In this document: positions 1-11,089 of the stretch, piece after piece
Layout of the letters: each line of letters begins with the position of its first letter
Numbering within the stretch: position 1 is the stretch's first letter
NCBI GenBank assembly: GCA_000310025.1
Contig: FN649728.1
Coordinates: 3,502,173-3,566,172, forward strand
From: Ectocarpus siliculosus
Taxonomy: Eukaryota; Sar; Phaeophyceae; Ectocarpales; Ectocarpaceae
Length of the DNA stretch: 64,000 nt
Direction: 5' to 3'
Made by a program: the position numbers and the translations under genes
Notes under the pieces: generated by a model
Seen by the model: only the letters and a program-made list of their open reading frames with translations
Told to the model about the DNA's origin: nothing
Databases searched by the model: none

Positions 1-2200
1 CCGCGCCCCAGGAGTCGGGCGCGGGCGACGTCGGCGATGGCGCCCCCTCGAGCAGGGAGGGCGCGAGCGTCGCCCCATCTACCACGTCGACCGGGATGGC
101 CGATGTGGGCGGCGGCGAGGACGACCGCCGCAGCAGCAGCAGCAGCAGCAGCCGCGGTGGCGGCGGCGGCAGCAGCAGCAGCAGCGGTGGCGGCAGCGAC
201 AGCGGCAGCGACACGGATATTCCGGCGCTCCGCGGGCCCGAGGAACGGAGGCTCGCCCGCTTTGGCGAGCCGGCCGAACTCACCAGCCGCCGACTCAGGG
301 AGAACCCTCGCCGGAACACGAGGTACGAGTCGTCAACGAGTGCCGAAGGTCTGCTCGCCCGCCATGCATCGGCGGCCGGGCTGCCCACCCTGCCCATCAA
401 CAGCACGGAGGAGTACACCCACTGGATGCTCGCGTGTGTGGTCGACGTGGTGGAAGGGCTAGAGGCGAGGGCGGTGCAAGCGCTGCTGTGCGAGCGCGCG
501 GAGGAGGCCAACATCGCGCGCCAAGAGGCCGAGGACTTCCTGCTGGGAGAGGAGGACCTCGTGCTCAACTCTCCAGACGCCTTCGTGAGGGCCCTGGCGT
601 CGACCGAGCTGAGTACAGAATCCCCCATAGGCAAGCGTCCGAGTGACGTTGAATCCCCCCCCATGACCGTAGCCGGCGTTGCCAAGTCTGTGTACAGAGA
701 GGGGTGGGAACAGGCCATGAGGGAAGAGTTCGTCGATGGGCACTTGGACACGGGAACGTTTTCATTCGTAGACGGTACGCCAGAGGGGCGTAGACCTGTG
801 AGTTCTAAGTGGCGTTTTACTTGGAAGACGAACAAGGAGGGGAAAATCGAGAAGTTCAAAGCGCGTCTGGTCGCTAGGGTTTTTTTGCAAATTCCGAATG
901 TGGACACTTCTACTCATCCTCCCCTTGCCCATCATCCGCATCCATTAAACTGATGCTTGCGGTAGCCAATGAGAAATCATTGATACTCAACCACTGGGAT
1001 GTCAAGCAGGCGTTTACACACGCTAAGTTAGACGAGGATGTGTTCTTGAGGCTCCCCGCGGGGTGCGGGGAAAAATCCCACAAAGTTGTGAAGGCTGAGC
1101 GTGCTATTTACGGCTTGAAGCAGAGCGGCAGGCAGTGGGGGTACCACGCTGCCGACACGCTTGTAGAAAACGGGTTCGAGCAGTGCAAGGCGGACCCGTG
1201 CGTCTTCCGCAAGATGAAAGACGATGTCGTGGTGATGATTATTGTGATTTATGTGGATGACATTTTGGTGGCTGGGTCTGATGATGATTGCAAGGAGTTG
1301 CTCGCTTCCCTCAACAAGGCATTCCCCACCGAAGACCTTGGAGAGTGTGTGTGGTTCGACGGGTGTGCCGTTGAGAGAGACCTAGAGGCTGGGACCCTTA
1401 GAATCTCCCAAACCGCGTACATTGACAGCATCGTGAATCGCTTTGATGTGCAATCGACCTCCCCCATCCCTGCTTCCCCTGGTGCCGACCTAGGGCCGAA
1501 GCGAGATGACGAAAGTGGAGGGGAGTGGCCGGTGAGGGAGGCCATCGGCAGCATGATGTGGGTGTCGACGTTCTCGCGCCCGGACATCTCGTTCGCTGTG
1601 CATGCGGTAGCGCGCCACGCCCATGCCCCTGCCGAGAGGCACTGGAAGGCGATACGGAAGATCCTCGCCTACCTCAAAGAGACGAGGGACCTCGGGATCA
1701 CCTATAAACGGGGATCGGGGCTGGGGCTGGCGGTGTACGTGGACGCTAGCTACGCCGACGCTAAGGATAGACGTTCGGTGTCAGGGCTGGCAACAACGGT
1801 TGGAGGAACCGTCATCAGCCACGGTAGCAAGACGCAAGCTATCGTATCTTTGTCGTCTACGGAGGCAGAGTACATTGCTGCCGGAGAGGGTGTGAAAGAA
1901 GCTTTGTTTGTGGGTGCAGTGCTCTCGTTTATTGCCCCAGAGACCAGTGGCGGTAGCATTCAGGTCCTTGAGGACAATCAGGGGGGCATGGCCTTGGTGC
2001 AGAACCCCCTTAGCTCAGCGCGTAGCAAGCACATCGACGTGCGGTACCACTTCATTCGTGGATTGTTTAGGTCGGGTGACATCTCGATCAAGTTTGTGTC
2101 GACGTCGGAGCAACATGCAGACATGCTCACCAAGGCTCTTAGCAAGAGCAACCTGCAGTACCACCGGAAAAAGCTGATGAATTTGCCGGAGCTTCTGTAG
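1..2200 (+). mobile_element. Ty1/copia LTR retrotransposon, 3' part of the polyprotein (linker, reverse transcriptase, RNase H)
   Basis: The element is cut by the window edge, so gag, protease and most of the integrase are missing. Bases 96-953 encode a low-complexity Ser/Gly linker and then the start of a copia reverse transcriptase (WEQAMREEF, SKWRFTWK, KARLVAR). Bases 953-2200 continue in another frame with DVKQAFTHAKL, GLKQSGRQW, the catalytic YVDD box near 1249-1260, then the RNase H region (STEAEYIA, DNQGGMAL, SKHIDVRYHF, HADMLTKAL). The frame change lies between about 890 and 930. Reading the 953 frame back to about 915 gives the expected SASIKLM, so a one-base indel probably broke a single ORF. 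The copy is not intact as sequenced. A 3' LTR should begin shortly after 2200 (a purine-rich stretch is at 2212-2224), but I could not define its ends. Family assignment is very secure. Confidence 0.95.
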
Positions 2201-2951
2201 GATTTTCTAGCGCTTGGGGAAGGTCATGTATACCATGCGGGGAAAGATGCATTACTGTCGCGGGCTGTGTCCCATTGGCAGGAGTAGGAGGCTTGCCTCG
2301 CATTCTTGTCTTCGCCTTGGCCTTCCTGATAAGTGCGGCCGTTGTGATCCGCCGTGATAGCAATGGTTTGTGTTGGATGGGGTTTATTTTCGAGGGGTTT
2401 TGCCCGGGCCCCGGGTTTCCCCTCGACCACCGTATTGGCATTTTATTGATGTATCCGGGGTGTTTTTGCCCCACTGATGGTTAGTCACTTGCGTGAAGAA
2501 CCAGGGAGGGTGTTCGTGGGTCTACGGACATGGTTTGGACATGTTAGCCGTACGTACAAGTGTGACGCAGATGGTGTAGAACCTTTTAGGTAGGGGTACG
2601 GTGATGATGCACCGGGGCCCCCTTTTGTTGTGTGCAGCAGCCCTGCTGCCACTCCTCCTTTCTAAGCACGACAGCGCCCTGGGTACGGGCGTTGCCTCAC
2701 CGTCTGAAGTTAATACACTACACAAACAACACCCGATAAGTACGCGGAGTACGGCCGACAAACACCAACCGCGACAGCAACATCATCACATGATTCTATG
2801 CCTACTCCTTACCAAGGCCAGGGTTGTATTCACCGCCGGGGATACACCGGCCATGCCATTCCACACAGACAGACAGGTTACATAAAAAAAGCGTTGGGGG
2901 GCTCAAGATCACGACACCGGTGATTCTGGCGTCTACAGCTGGGGCACCGGT
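2201..2951. other. Non-coding stretch downstream of the copia ORF; probable LTR region
   Basis: No supported gene is visible. Its position immediately after the RNase H domain makes it the expected site of the copia 3' LTR. The second LTR lies outside the window, so the boundaries cannot be fixed by repeat comparison. Short open frames on both strands here show no recognisable motif. Confidence 0.4.
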
Positions 2952-3024
2952 CACTCCGGTGGCCTAGTGGTATCCTCGAAAACCGCTAGTCGCAAAGGTC
3001 GTGAGTCGAATCCCCACCGGGGTG
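2952..3024 (+). repeat. tRNA-like sequence, probably the head of a tRNA-derived SINE
   Basis: A 7-base acceptor-like stem pairs 2952-2958 with 3018-3024, including one G-U pair. An A-box-like stretch (TGGCCTAGTGG, 2960-2970) and a B-box-like stretch (GAGTCGAATCC, about 3003-3013) are in the right order and spacing for an internal RNA polymerase III promoter. The D arm has only two or three pairs and the anticodon arm does not fold into a 5-bp stem, so this is unlikely to be a working tRNA. A related sequence sits at 8978-9045 on the other strand, which favours a dispersed tRNA-derived repeat. Confidence 0.45.
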
Positions 3025-3312
3025 AAAAATAATAAATTTGCGGGTGAAAGCGAAATAGTCTATAGCGGAAAAACTCTCGTGAGACCAAACTTCAACGTTA
3101 GCACCGTTGACGACGCGTTGACGAGGGAAAAGGACAGCTGGACCCTTCTCGCGATAGAAAGTAAATACAGCACGGACCGCAGGAGGAAGGCGGGGCACGA
3201 AAATGAGTGAAAAGAAGAAAAAAGCTCCCTTCCTGTTTGTGTGACCCTGGATGGTTGTAGTTGTACGAAAAAGTACACTGAAAAATGTAGTACTCTACAA
3301 ATACTGAAGATA

Positions 3313-3634
3313 TTAGATAAAATATTCCATCTGACAAAGTCAACGTTGACTGGTCAGATGGTCTGATTATATCCAGCAAGGGACACCTGCACGACTTCGA
3401 ATACCCGCTGGAACACTTTTCTTTGCGCAAAATTACCATTGCAAAACAGCAACAACGTCTTGCGGGGGGTCCGCCCCGGAGATCCCTACTCTAAACCCCT
3501 GTGATTAAGCCGCAAGTCTATGTGTTCCAGCCGGGTGCTAACGCGCTCTGAACATATCTTTAAATAGATAAAACTAGACCATCTGACCAGTCAACGCGTG
3601 CAATTGACTGGTCAGATGGTCTAATTTTATCTAA
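3313..3634. mobile_element. Candidate MITE (about 320 bp, terminal inverted repeats, TA target site)
   Basis: The left end (3313-3343) and right end (3604-3634) are imperfect inverted repeats beginning TTAGATAAAA and ending TTTTATCTAA. Both ends are flanked by TA (3311-3312 and 3635-3636), as expected for a Tc1/mariner-type non-autonomous element. The terminal motif is repeated inside: 3565-3594 and 3604-3633 form an almost perfect 30-bp hairpin with a 9-base loop and one G-U-compatible difference. The left end with 3346-3374 forms a weaker second hairpin. There is no coding capacity. Transposon class is inferred only from structure. Confidence 0.5.
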
Positions 3635-4240
3635 TAGAAGAGTGTACAGTAGTACACGTCTCACCACTATTCAGGCACAATTCTGAATAGTGCCGGTGCC
3701 CGGTATAGTGCCGGTCAAATCGCCTGGACACATACCGGCACTATATCGGGACACCTACTACATTTTCCGCGCGCGTATTACAATTTGAAACCGCGAAAAA
3801 GCTTCCGCGACCCTGTCGTTAGCAGGGTAATCGCGGGGAGGGAGGCAACTTACACACGCGCGAACTGGTCGAGATCGGAGTTATTGTATAATGGATGCAT
3901 GGATGTGTTCCGACGAAGCGAGAGTCATCAATCATCAAGTGTTGTTGTTGGTGTGCGTGCAAAATGCGGCGGAACATACACTATAGTGCGTGCACAATGC
4001 GACAATGCGGTGGAACAAGAGGTAAAAATAGGAGAAACAGCTGTAACAACCCGCATGACCTGGACTGATGGATCGCGTGTGTACCATTTTATTTTTTTCT
4101 CCCATCATTGGACTCTGCCGTCTGCCCCTCTGGACCCCATCCACCACTTCTACTAGCTACCAACGAACAACACGCAATCCTACCCGGCCTGCCCCCCCCG
4201 TCCCTGGGGTAGGCCGAGGTTCCGCGAGTGGATCTAGACC
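3635..4240. other. Spacer with further short hairpins, no gene
   Basis: Visible inverted repeats include CACTATTCAG with CTGAATAGTG at about 3663-3690, and TATAGTGCCGGT with ACCGGCACTATA at about 3702-3745. The rest, up to the LINE 5' end, has no recognisable coding motif. The 123-residue open frame at 3785-4156 has no family signature. Confidence 0.4.
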
Positions 4241-4379
4241 TCGAAAGACCACCCAGCAAAGACGGATATACGGTCCCTAGCACTTTTGTTGAGAGGGGGA
4301 TCCTGAGTTTGGCGGTTGGGAGTTACTGCTGTCGTGAGATCGGGGTAGCTCGTGAACCGCCAAATATGGTAGCTGCAAA

Positions 4380-4676
4380 ATGAGACTAGATCCTAACGCC
4401 CCGGCTTGGACACCGTGGCCATGCAGCAGCAGAGAGCACGGTGAGGGTGGCGGAGTAACCGCACGCCGTGGGGGTATGCCCCAGAGAGAGGAAAGGAGAG
4501 AGGCCGGAGCTGGACGGCCACACCGCTCCGGGACAAGAAGACAACTCTATGGGAAACAAGGCAAGAACCGGGGTAACTGTCACGTTAGCCCGAGTGTTCG
4601 CAAGAACATAGCAAAAAAAAAAAGAAAAGGGGAAGATGGAGGAAAAAAAGGAGGGGTCAGGCGGCCCGTAGGCTAG
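4380..4676 (+). CDS. Short basic ORF at the 5' end of the LINE (possible ORF1)
   Basis: This 98-codon ORF has an ATG start and is rich in Arg, Lys and Gly. It shows no zinc knuckle, RRM or coiled-coil pattern that I can recognise. The internally deleted copy at 25823-26505 conserves the same start and most of the same reading frame (25959 onward), which argues that it is a real part of the element and not a chance frame. Whether it is translated is unknown. It could act as a nucleic-acid-binding ORF1 analogue purely by charge, but that is inference. Confidence 0.4.
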   Translation: MRLDPNAPAWTPWPCSSREHGEGGGVTARRGGMPQREERREAGAGRPHRSGTRRQLYGKQGKNRGNCHVSPSVRKNIAKKKRKGEDGGKKGGVRRPVG

Positions 4677-4714
4677 CTAAGAGAGCAGCGCGCGCCGCGC
4701 GAAAGAGACAGCAG

Positions 4715-7700
4715 GGTCAACTTCTTAGGGTAGCAACCTGGAATGTGCGGACTTTGGCTGTAAACGGGGCCAATGGATGCGGGCGAGCCTACAGCGTTCT
4801 ACACGAGGCAGCGAGACAAGACGTATCGGTGGTAGGAATGCAGGAGACACGGAGGGCAGGTCGAACGGAATTTGCAGCAGCGGGTTTCCGGGTGTTCTGG
4901 TGTGGCACGGAGACTGGTGGAGCGCATGGTGTGGGATAGCCGTCAAAGAGTCACTGTGCAAGACATCCACGTTCACTACGGAGTTTATTGACGAACGCTT
5001 GATGGCCATGAGGTTTACGTTGGCAGGCCACCGTGGAGCGGTCAACTTCGTAGCCGCGTATGCTCCAACCGAACCTTCAACCGCAGACAGCAAGCGCGTG
5101 CTCTGGGAAAAACTTGACAGTCTCGTGCCGAGGATCCCTTCCAAAGAATGTGTGTATGTCCTGATGGACGCCAATGCCCGGACGGCAGATAGGCTGGACG
5201 GAGGGGACGGAAGGGTAGTAGGAATGTACGGGCGTGATGAGCTCAACGCCAATGGCATGCTACTGTTGAACTTCGCAACGGAAAACAGGCTAGCTCTCAC
5301 GAACACGTTCTTTGAGACACGCAAGGGCGGGATATGGCACAGTGTCGGGAACCGATTGCAAGCGCCTTGACTACATCCTGACAAGGCAGGCATATCACGG
5401 CCGCGTATCTAACGTGGTTGTCATCCCCCAGCCGGTTCGCCCAGTCAAAGCAGACTCAGACCACAACATGGTAGTAGCCACCGTCAACCTCGCTTACAGG
5501 CATGCCCACAACCGTGCAGTCCGGACAAACCGAAACAGAAGCAATTCATCCGACGGGAAATGCAGTTCGAAGCAGCACGGTGTGCGGTGACTATTCGGTT
5601 CCTCCTCGACCTCGACAAACGACTGGACAAGCGAACAACCACCGCCGCGGAATTGGCGACCGACTTTACCAATGCTCTCCTCGAAGCAGCGCGGACGACC
5701 CTAGGGGATGAACCGCGGAGACGCCGCACGCAGGAGTGGTGTGAGACCCCAGACAAGAGAGCAGTGCCGGAGGAGGCCCTTACCAAACGGCGGGTAGCGC
5801 GCCGAGCGATGAGGGGCAATTGGAACTCAGCAACGTGGAGGGGTCTGAAAGCAGCGTGTAAGGGAGTGGCTACAGCAGTCGAAACGGGCATTTATGCCCA
5901 CCTGGACGGGTATGTGACTGAACTCGAAGCAATCTACAAAGAACGCGACATGCGAGGACTGTACCAACAACTCAAAAGATCAGTGGGCCTCAGCGGGAGA
6001 CAAGCGGGGGGACAGCAGTTCGTCGCGGATGAGAACGGCGTGTTTCTCCGGAACAGGGACGACATCCTCCAGCGGTGGGCGAGATTCTTCAGCACCCTGC
6101 TCAACACCAAATCCCCTACCCTGAACCCAGACATCATCGAACGAGTGACGCAGCGGCCAGCGACACATGACACTCAACGGTTGGGAGAGGTGCCAGAACT
6201 CGAGGAGGTGAAACGGGCAAAGAAAGGCCTCAAGAACTGGAAGGCACCCGGCTATGACTCCCTCCCTGCCGAGTTGCTCAAGGTCGATGACGACGAACCC
6301 TTCGTCCTGGGGCACCTCTATACCATCCTCGTAAAGGTGTGGAACGGAGGAGATATTCCGCAAGGGTGGAAGGATGCAACCATCAAGGTGCTGTACAAGA
6401 AGGGTGACCGGTCCACCTGTAACCACTACAGGGGGATTTCGCTACTATCTCACGTAGGCAAGGTCCCCTTCAAGATCATCACCAACCGTCAAAGCGCCTT
6501 CTGCGAAGCCAACAACATCCTCCCGGAGAAACAGTGCGGATTTCGACCCGGGCGAGCCACCGTCGACACGCTGTTTGTCGTGCGCCGCCTCCAGGAGCTG
6601 GGGCGGAGAAAGAAAATACCGCTCTATATGTGCTCCGTCGACTTGAAGAAGGCGTATGATTCGGTGGACCGAGAGATGCTATGGAAAGTGCTGGCCAGGG
6701 TCGGGATTCCCGCGAAGCTGATCAAAGTCATCCGCCAATTCCACGATGGAATGCGGGCCCGGGTGCGCATGGACGACGGAGCTATCGGACTGGTTCTTTG
6801 TGACGCAGGGCGTGCGACAAGGATGTGTGCTATCCCCACTGCTTTTTAACATCTTCTTCGCCGAGGTCCTCGCGGTCGTTGTCATCCGATTCAGCGAGGA
6901 TCATGTTGTTCTGCGGAGCCTGGTGTGCTTGGAGGAGGGGAAGACGGAAGCGGGGGGGGCGGAGGAGACACCCCTTGACCGAGTACGGAGGGCAGTATGG
7001 GGGAAGCTATATGCCGATGATGCCGGCGTCGTATCGAGGTCTGCAGAAGGACTGGCGAGAATGATGACCATCACCGTTGAGGTGTTCGGGGAGTTCGGGC
7101 TGACGGTATCGGAGAAGAAGACGGAGACACTCCTGATGCGCGCGAAGGACAAGCCGACTACACCACCACAGCCCCCCCCGCCTCCACCGCTGACCATCGA
7201 AGCCGCGGGACAGAAATACGCCCAGACGACCGAGTTCCGGTACCTCGGTGGCCTCGTCAACGAACATGACGACCTCACCCGGGAGATCAACTACAGGAGC
7301 AGAGGAGCGTGGGCGTGCCTCAGGCGATATGGCCGGGAGCTCTTCGACAGACCGAAAGCGCCATTCCGACTCAAGATCCACCTCTTCCAGGCGGAGGCGA
7401 TGGAGGCAATGCTGTACGGCTTCATGACATGGTCACCACTCAGCGGCCACTACCAGACGCTGCGGTCGATACACCACCGACTGCTCCTTCGAGTTATCGG
7501 GTACAAGCGCAAGAAAGACACCTACCGGCAGCTTTCCTACGCCCAGACGCTGAAGAGGGTCGGGTGCCAGAGCGTTGAAGCCACGATCCGACAACGACGC
7601 CTATTGTTCGCGGGAGCATTGGCAAGGCAGCCGGACGGGCGACTCCCGAAACGAGTGATGCTCGGTGAACTGGCGGGGGGGGAGAAGCGACGTAGGGGGG

Positions 7701-8059
7701 GACAGGAACAGAACTGGCCGAAGTGTGTGCTCGACGACCTGAAGGCATTCGGGGCCGACCACGGATCTACGAAAACCGATCCATGTTGTCTCGGAATCCC
7801 GGTACCGAAAGACACGGCACCGAAGTTAAAGTGGACGGAAGCCGCGAAGGTGGAGGGGGGAGTACCCTGGCATGCGGCGGTGCTGCAGGGAGGTGAGAGG
7901 TTCATGACCTCCTGGCACGAGAAGGAAGACGAGGCCAGCCGACAGCGAGCGCTCAAACGAGACCACAAGCCAACAAACAATGGGGCGGGAGGGGGGCAGG
8001 AGACGGACGAGACGGCGAGGGAAGAAAGTAAACGAGAAGAGACGGACCGAGTGGCATGA
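4715..8059 (+). pseudogene. LINE ORF2 region: endonuclease and reverse transcriptase with frameshifts
   Basis: The polyprotein would nick target DNA (APE endonuclease) and prime reverse transcription there. The sequence falls into successive open segments in different frames: about 4715-4939, 4777-5370, 5312-5590, 5560-6849 and 6746-8059. Each carries the next expected motif block, so the breaks are small indels and not rearrangements. The reverse transcriptase keeps its catalytic aspartates (YADD near 7010). The segment after the palm ends in a charged tail rich in Lys, Glu and Arg. Decay or sequencing error cannot be separated here. Confidence 0.9.
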
Positions 8060-8715
8060 TACGTGCCGGATTGAATTTCTTTTAGCCGATTCCCCCCCCC
8101 CAACGCTGCACCATTGCACCAACCCCCCACTAGTGATGACGTACCATTACCATGTACCGCTGGTTGGTGGCAATGTTGGCGTGTTTGCTTGTTCGCTCGT
8201 TAGTGGTCTCTCCACCGTGTGCCTTATTCTGTCTCTTATTTCTCTGTTACTTTCGGCCTGGTCCCTTTTTGTCCTCGCTCTTTTTCTTTTTCGTTTTCTT
8301 TTCTCTTTTCTTCCTGTTTCCTTTTATTGTCTCTTTTTTTTTCTCTCTTTTTCTCTTTTTCCTCTTTGTCGCTCTTTTTCATCTCTTTTTCTGTGTCAGA
8401 TGGCCTTGTCTCTGCTTGCGTGTGATCCACCAAGATTGAACTGAACCAAGGGGGTGTACCTCTTTCTCTCTGGCCCGTGATGCTGACTCCTAGTCTCAGT
8501 TGTTACCTCGCATAGCGCGCCGAGGCGGAGGACTCCAGAATATCTGTCGTTGATTTCTATTGGCTTGCGGACCCCTCGGGGCCAGTTTGTTTGAGCGTAC
8601 CTTTTTAACGTAAGTTAGCCTGTGACCACGGGAATCGACCGCGTCAAGTGTTGGAACAGTACGGACATATGAAGGTACTGGGTAGAGAGAGATCGGAACT
8701 GTTTATAATGTGAAG

Positions 8716-8746
<31 letters not shown>

Positions 8747-8977
8747 CTAGCTAGACGACCCAACCGGGGTCACACAGGAGGGGCAGGGGTCACATAGGAG
8801 GGGGGGTTGGACCCCCTCCTGCGGTTCCTGCCTGAGATATATTTTATCGCGGGAAGGGTACAACAATCCCTTCGCTCTCGACTTATGAAGTCGATCTACG
8901 CATACGTAGTTTACTAACAACGAGCTTTGCAGCGCGTCGCTTACAACTTAGACCAGGATTTATTTAGTGAGAAAAAG

Positions 8978-9045
8978 AACTCACTTTGCCGGGCCTCGAA
9001 CCCATGACCTGACCCTTACTTAGTAGGCTGCGAGGGTACCCACTG
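8978..9045 (-). repeat. Second tRNA-like/SINE-like sequence
   Basis: On the minus strand the sequence carries an exact B-box consensus (GGTTCGAGGCC, near 8993-9003). The upstream blocks TACCCTCG, CTACTAAG and GGTC line up with TATCCTCG, CGCTAGTC and GGTC in the element at 2952-3024. The A box and cloverleaf are degenerate, so a functional tRNA is unlikely. The parallel with 2952-3024 suggests both belong to one tRNA-derived family. Confidence 0.4.
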
Positions 9046-9943
9046 TCAATGTCTTCGCACGTATCCAAACAAAGTACACGTCTGTTCGGGAAGGAAGAGA
9101 GATACACAAGCACGCCTGCACAAATCGCTGCTTCTATCCCTCTAACGTGCGCGGATGTACAAGACAAATAATGTTTCCCTCGAAACGCGGCGAATAGTCT
9201 ATCGCGGGGCACACGACGTGTCGAGATCAGGATAAACTACGAGATCATGATAAACTACAATGGATTGGTTTTGCAGACTACATATTCTCTTTGTTCCGCA
9301 ATCTCTTGCGCGCGGGCGAAAAATCATTTGAAACCGTCGTTGTGCGAAGGACATACTTCCTCGTCGGGAGGTTGCAGCGGTGCGTCCCGAACCTCTCGTT
9401 GGCAGAAAATTGGTAGGCACACAGCTACCAGCGTCGAAGGACTTGTCAATCCAGCTGCAGATTGGACGGGGGCTTCAATTTAGTGGAGACAACGTTTAGG
9501 CACAAATCGAGGTCGGAGTAATTTGGTGTCGGCAGCACCTGCTGCATGCTCGTGTTTCGTGCTTGAGAGTGAGTGTCGGTCACCGACACAGCCAACCGTC
9601 AACGTCGAAGGCACCAGTCAAGCTGAAACTTGCGGAGGGCTTCTAAAGTAGTGCAGGAGAGCCGATGGGGTGATTTCTCGCGTCTCGGGCGTTCTGACAG
9701 AAAGTGATCATTCATTCCCTTCATTAATTCACATTTTGTATTCCCGTTCTGTGAAACCTATAATAGAGACCGTATCGGTCTCTTAGAGGGACCAAGGCCT
9801 TAGCGGCACAATGGTAGCGAGATTGCACATACTGTAGAACAGGTGAACACGAGAAGGAAACACCAGACGAATGTTTCAGTACCAACCTGACTTTCGCAGA
9901 GCCGGCGGCAGCGGGTGCTTGCTGTCGTGGCGAGGCGCTCATC

Positions 9944-10177
9944 ATGCCCCTCGATGACATCTGTGACCTTGGTGACGACATCACTCGCACAGCTTGGGCC
10001 ACCCGGGAAACAGAAGACACCGCATCGATCACCAAGACCATTCTCACGCACGTCAAGGCCAACACCACAGCAAATACCGCGCCCGACATCCTCTGTACTC
10101 CGTCTAAGGACGTATCCTTGTGGAACACTTTCCACCTTCCACTAATCAACCTCCTAAAGGGAGCCGTGCTATTGTAG
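9944..10177 (+). CDS. Small hypothetical ORF
   Basis: This 77-codon frame starts with ATG and has a fairly even amino-acid composition: an acidic N-terminus, a Thr/Asn-rich middle and a hydrophobic end. I do not recognise a domain. It lies in a repeat-rich region with no neighbouring gene on the same strand. It overlaps a longer open frame on the minus strand (9724-10305) that looks less protein-like. It may be a chance ORF. Confidence 0.12.
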   Translation: MPLDDICDLGDDITRTAWATRETEDTASITKTILTHVKANTTANTAPDILCTPSKDVSLWNTFHLPLINLLKGAVLL

Positions 10178-11089
10178 CGTAGCACGGGAAACGCGGCACC
10201 GGCGCCTCGGCTGCAGATCGTAGGTTCCTTCAGTAGGTAGCCTACAGCAGTCGTCGCATGTAGGTCGGCTTTGTGGGAGCTGGTCTGTCTGCTGGCTGGA
10301 AGCAAACGTCGGTGGTCGTGCCGGTTCGCCTGAATCCTAAATACATGAAACTGTCACCAATTAGACCTAGCTCTCAACAACATGTACATGTATTTAAATA
10401 GTAGTTCAGTGCAGGTTCGTTCCAGGTACATCGGTGGTTAATCTCGAACGGGTAAACCCTCTGTGTTTGCATTTACTTTTCCTAATACGCCAGGACAGGT
10501 TACCGTACTGCTGTATGTAAGGATCAGTCTTATTCGTTGCCTGGCCAATTTGTCTAGTCTCACCGCTTTTGAATTTTTTTTCGATAGAGATGGATTCGTC
10601 GGGTCGCACTGATGAAATTATAAACAAAAAAATGTCTCACCGTGATTTTTTACGGACCGCCTTCGCGCGATTGGTAAGTTTTTGTGGAAATATAAAGCAG
10701 GGATGGGGTCGCAGACCCCCAACCCAACTTCCCCGATTGTATTCTTTATCCAACATATTGGTACACACAGGTAATGTATTGTAATACGCAAAACCTTGCC
10801 GAGGCTACTGTTTTTTACCCAGGCTCGTCGATCTTACTACAGTGGTGATCGTTGATTGATTGACAAGGTTCCCAACCTCAATCAACAATGTACTCATCAT
10901 CTTAGCGCCGCGACCAGTATGGACAAACCATAGTAGTGTACTCGTATTACCCAAACGTCCACGGTCCATCATTACATGATGAGTTGATTATTTTGTCCTG
11001 ATTCTGCGCGAAGCCGCCTACTATACTTTGTTTGATTTGCTGTGGTGAACGTAGAAGTCTACCATAGACTACACGTTTTGGGTACCGTG

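Larger units (their letters stand above)
4241..8747 (+). mobile_element. APE-type non-LTR retrotransposon (LINE), near full length, with frame breaks and a (CAA)n 3' tail
   Basis: The 5' end is placed at 4241 because the copy at 25823 starts with the same sequence. A short basic ORF begins at 4380 (98 codons, unknown role). An apurinic endonuclease domain follows from about 4715: TWNVRTL, a QETR-type motif, DANAR, and a C-terminal RLDYIL then SDHNMV near 5460. The reverse transcriptase spans roughly 6200-7150, with KAPGYDSLPAELL, GFRPGRAT, SVDLKKAYDSVD, RQGCVLSPLLFN and the catalytic YADD near 7010. A long C-terminal region runs to the stop at 8059. The reading frame changes near 4930, 5345 and 6775, so no intact protein is encoded as sequenced. 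The 3' UTR holds a long pyrimidine tract (8240-8400) and ends in about ten CAA units at 8718-8747. Possible short flanking repeats (CTAGAC) are seen on both sides. Confidence 0.95.
8748..11089. other. Intergenic, repeat-like, no confident gene
   Basis: It starts with a short G-rich tandem and hairpin (about 8770-8825). It also contains the second tRNA-like sequence, annotated separately. No exon with supporting splice borders and a recognisable domain was found. A 77-codon ATG frame at 9944-10177 is the only candidate and is listed with low confidence. Confidence 0.4.

Noticed and set aside
37-462. Poly-alanine open frame overlapping the copia linker
   Set aside because: It is an alternative frame of the AGC repeat in the copia polyprotein; the Ser/Gly frame continues into the reverse transcriptase.
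2952-3024. A functional tRNA gene
   Set aside because: Acceptor stem and boxes are good, but the D arm is weak and no 5-bp anticodon stem with a 7-base loop can be formed.
8152-8444. Hydrophobic Phe/Leu-rich frames that look like membrane proteins
   Set aside because: They are translations of the pyrimidine tract in the LINE 3' UTR; the same artefact recurs on the minus strand at 12450-12823.
9724-10305. 193-codon minus-strand frame
   Set aside because: No recognisable motif, composition typical of random translation, and no splice or neighbour support.
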